Source: Oxalobacteraceae bacterium
Lineage (GTDB): Bacteria > Pseudomonadota > Gammaproteobacteria > Burkholderiales > Burkholderiaceae_D
DNA: 33,254 bases
Direction: 5' to 3'
Assembly (NCBI GenBank): GCA_947454305.1
Contig: CANGJE010000025.1
Span: 1-33,254, forward strand
Shown: positions 31,515-33,254 of the stretch, in pieces
Position numbering within the stretch: the stretch's first letter is position 1
How the letters are laid out: each line of letters opens with the position of its first letter
Notes under the pieces: model-generated
Told to the model about the DNA's origin: nothing
The model's input: only the letters and a program-made list of their open reading frames with translations
The model's database searches: none
Made by a program: the position numbers and the translations under genes

Positions 31515-33080
31515 ATGCAGCGCCACAGCTCAAACGCTGATTCCAACTCCACCCACTTGCCCTTGGTACGACGACTGCTGTCGCTGCCTGAGCCACTGTT
31601 GCTGGGCTTTTTATTGCTCTTGTGGTTGGTTGCCACCAGCTGGGTTCGCCCTCTCTCCCTGCCCGACGAAGGCCGCTATGCCGGCGTAGCCTGGGAAATG
31701 GTGAGATCCGGTGATTGGTTAACACCGACGCTGAATGGTCTGCCGTATTTTCATAAGCCACCGCTTTTTTATTGGCTCACTGCGGTATCGCTCTCACTAT
31801 TTGGCAATATTGAATGGGCTGCACGACTGGCCTCATGTGTTGGTGCGATGCTTAGCGCGGGAGCAGCTTATCTTTTGATTCGACGCTGGATGTCGCACAG
31901 CATCTCGCGTTGGTACCTATTAATTCTCGCCACTACACCTTTGTTTTATGGTGGAGCGCAGTACGCTAACCACGACATGCTGGTCGCCGGTTTCATCAGC
32001 ATGGCGATTGCACTCACCGCCGATGCAATGCTGTCCCTACAAGCTACTCAACCCTGGCGCGTTCAACTACTTGGTGGATGGCTTTGCGCGGCGCTGGGTT
32101 TACTTTCTAAGGGCTTGATCGGTATCGTTCTACCGGGCGGCGTATTATTTTTTTGGATCTTGCTAGGCAATCGCTGGCGTTTGCTTCCCAAATTGTTTTG
32201 GTGGCCCGGTCCATTACTATTTTTGTTAGTCGCCTCCCCTTGGTTTTTATTGATGCAGCAGAAGTTTCCGGATTTTTTCCATTACTTCTTCGTGTATCAG
32301 CACTTCCAACGTTTTTCACAAAGTGCGTTCAATAATGCGCAGCCTTTTTGGTTTTATCTGGCAGTTATCGCGCTGACCTCATTACCCTGGACACCTTGGC
32401 TAATTGCACGCTGGCGATTGAAGCATGATTTCCATGACGCGACGACGCTTTCGCTACGTACTTTGTTTTGGTTATGGATAGGTGTCATCACAGTATTTTT
32501 CTCTATACCCACGTCGAAACTGGTGGGGTATGTACTCCCCGTCATGCCGGCACTTGCGGCACTCATCGCCGAAGGCCTGGCGAATGTGACTCGCTTTAGT
32601 TGGCGTTGGAAATTTGCCTTGGTCGCCGTTGCCGCTGCGATGTGCGTGGGCTCTATCATCGCCATCACGCGCGCCGATGACATTACCTCCAAACCCTTGG
32701 TTGCTACCTATCGTCAAAATGCATCGCCCGGCGAGCCCTTGGTGTTCTTACTAACGTATCGCTTCGATGTACCGTTTTACGCCAGACTCGCTGAGCCCAT
32801 CATCATCATTGATAAGTGGGATCAACCCATCGTAAAAGACAGCTGGTCGAAAGAAATGGCAGATGCTGCTAAATTCAGACCGTCGGCGGGTGAAAAAGTG
32901 TTGATAAACATTCCAGAGATGCGCAAAATTTTATGTGCTCAACCCGTGACTTGGGTCATATTACCAACGAGCTATATCGCAAAGAGTAAAGAATTTAATT
33001 CATTGGAACCGATGGCGAAAAATAGTTTGTATGCTTTGGTAAAAATTTCCTCGTCGTTTGCTCCACTCAACTGTCAATGA
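31515..33080 (+). CDS. ArnT/PMT-like GT-C glycosyltransferase of the inner membrane, 521 aa
   Basis: This polytopic membrane enzyme uses a lipid-linked sugar donor (ArnT, dolichyl-mannosyltransferase PMT family, GT39/GT83). The first periplasmic loop has the hallmark PLSLPDEGRYAGVAWEMVRS with the catalytic Asp-Glu pair, and then LPYFHKPPLFYWLTAVSL. About ten to twelve hydrophobic helices follow, and a soluble C-terminal domain occupies roughly the last 120 residues. Typical ArnT adds aminoarabinose to lipid A and gives polymyxin resistance. Without other arn genes in view it could equally modify another glycan or protein. The start at ATG 31515 has only a weak ribosome site. The next gene begins 25 bases after its stop, probably in the same operon. 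Confidence 0.88.
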   Translation: MQRHSSNADSNSTHLPLVRRLLSLPEPLLLGFLLLLWLVATSWVRPLSLPDEGRYAGVAWEMVRSGDWLTPTLNGLPYFHKPPLFYWLTAVSLSLFGNIEWAARLASCVGAMLSAGAAYLLIRRWMSHSISRWYLLILATTPLFYGGAQYANHDMLVAGFISMAIALTADAMLSLQATQPWRVQLLGGWLCAALGLLSKGLIGIVLPGGVLFFWILLGNRWRLLPKLFWWPGPLLFLLVASPWFLLMQQKFPDFFHYFFVYQHFQRFSQSAFNNAQPFWFYLAVIALTSLPWTPWLIARWRLKHDFHDATTLSLRTLFWLWIGVITVFFSIPTSKLVGYVLPVMPALAALIAEGLANVTRFSWRWKFALVAVAAAMCVGSIIAITRADDITSKPLVATYRQNASPGEPLVFLLTYRFDVPFYARLAEPIIIIDKWDQPIVKDSWSKEMADAAKFRPSAGEKVLINIPEMRKILCAQPVTWVILPTSYIAKSKEFNSLEPMAKNSLYALVKISSSFAPLNCQ

Positions 33081-33105
33081 GATCACCCTATCGAAGGACT
33101 GAACC

Positions 33106-33254
33106 ATGAGTCGAATGCTCCTGTCTAAATTGGTGTTTTATTTTTTGCTCTTGGTTGGTACGGTCAGCACATTCGCTACAGGTGCAGAGAATACTCAATC
33201 TCCTCCTACAATCGATCCTGCGCTTGAGCAATCAACTCGCGCCATGGTTAATGA
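33106..33254 (+). CDS. Exported protein of unknown function (3' end outside window)
   Basis: The frame from ATG 33106 is open to the window end. AAGGA stands before the ATG at normal distance. The first 25 residues are a clear Sec signal peptide: a basic start (MSRMLLSK), the hydrophobic core LVFYFLLLVGTVS, and a probable cleavage site around TFATGA. The visible mature part is ENTQSPPTIDPALEQSTRAMVN, polar and Pro/Thr-rich at first. No family can be recognised from 49 residues. It follows the glycosyltransferase by 25 bases and is likely cotranscribed. Confidence 0.7.
   Translation, partial: MSRMLLSKLVFYFLLLVGTVSTFATGAENTQSPPTIDPALEQSTRAMVN

Noticed and set aside
1..33254. CRISPR arrays, tRNA, rRNA, riboswitches
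   Set aside because: No regularly spaced repeats, no cloverleaf-type sequence and no long conserved leader were seen on either strand.

Overview
The window reads as a chromosomal segment of a mesophilic Proteobacterium, most likely a betaproteobacterium in Burkholderiales. The Mrp/ApbC protein, the 99-residue helix-turn-helix protein and the long OFA transporter next to a ModE-like regulator and MobA all look like the Burkholderiales versions as I remember them. Base composition looks balanced to slightly AT-rich, but I did not count it. No rRNA, tRNA, CRISPR array or replication origin was seen. Two loci that look like secreted effectors suggest a host-associated or host-interacting lifestyle, although no secretion-apparatus gene lies in the window.

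Layout. 1-740: the right end of an IS3-family element has cut off the front of an FtsX-type ABC permease, and its ATPase follows intact. 1494-9493: one strand carries, in transcription order, a cytosolic GAF histidine kinase, a NarL-type response regulator, the two subunits of a molybdenum hydroxylase (IorA/IorB type), an amidase and an OFA-family transporter. 9761-12817: a 1018-residue protein ends in a SopB/IpgD-like CX5R phosphatase motif and has a Ser/Thr/Pro-rich start, so it is a probable translocated effector. 13226-15478: small genes, namely two tandem tiny basic or disordered proteins, a one-domain EamA transporter, a 66-residue unknown, a 55-residue exported-looking protein missed by length cut-offs, and a SnoaL/DUF4440 protein.

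15504-20538: Mrp/ApbC; a second OFA transporter divergent from a ModE-like regulator with a substrate-binding domain; MobA; and a small HTH protein converging on mobA. 20653-22536: a compact operon encodes a CesT-type type III secretion chaperone, a 315-residue unknown effector and a 78-residue acidic protein. The reading frames overlap by 4 and 1 bases. A decayed copy of the 3' end of an Lrp gene lies on one side and an intact Lrp gene on the other. 22704-26002: that Lrp regulator is divergent from a homodimeric-type pyruvate/2-oxobutyrate dehydrogenase E1 (MdeB/AceE-like), with an inverted repeat between them.

26088-31246: five genes on the minus strand. A MaoC-type hydratase, a family III CoA-transferase and a CitE-like lyase have the composition of the Pseudomonas-type itaconate degradation set. 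A phytanoyl-CoA-type dioxygenase and an NAD-binding SAF-domain oxidoreductase follow. 31515-33254: an ArnT/PMT-like membrane glycosyltransferase and the start of an exported protein that runs off the window.

The most interesting part is the chaperone-effector-small acidic protein operon, because the third gene sits where an immunity protein would sit. Its flanking Lrp duplication, the SopB-like effector and the possible itaconate pathway add to a picture of a bacterium that meets eukaryotic cells.
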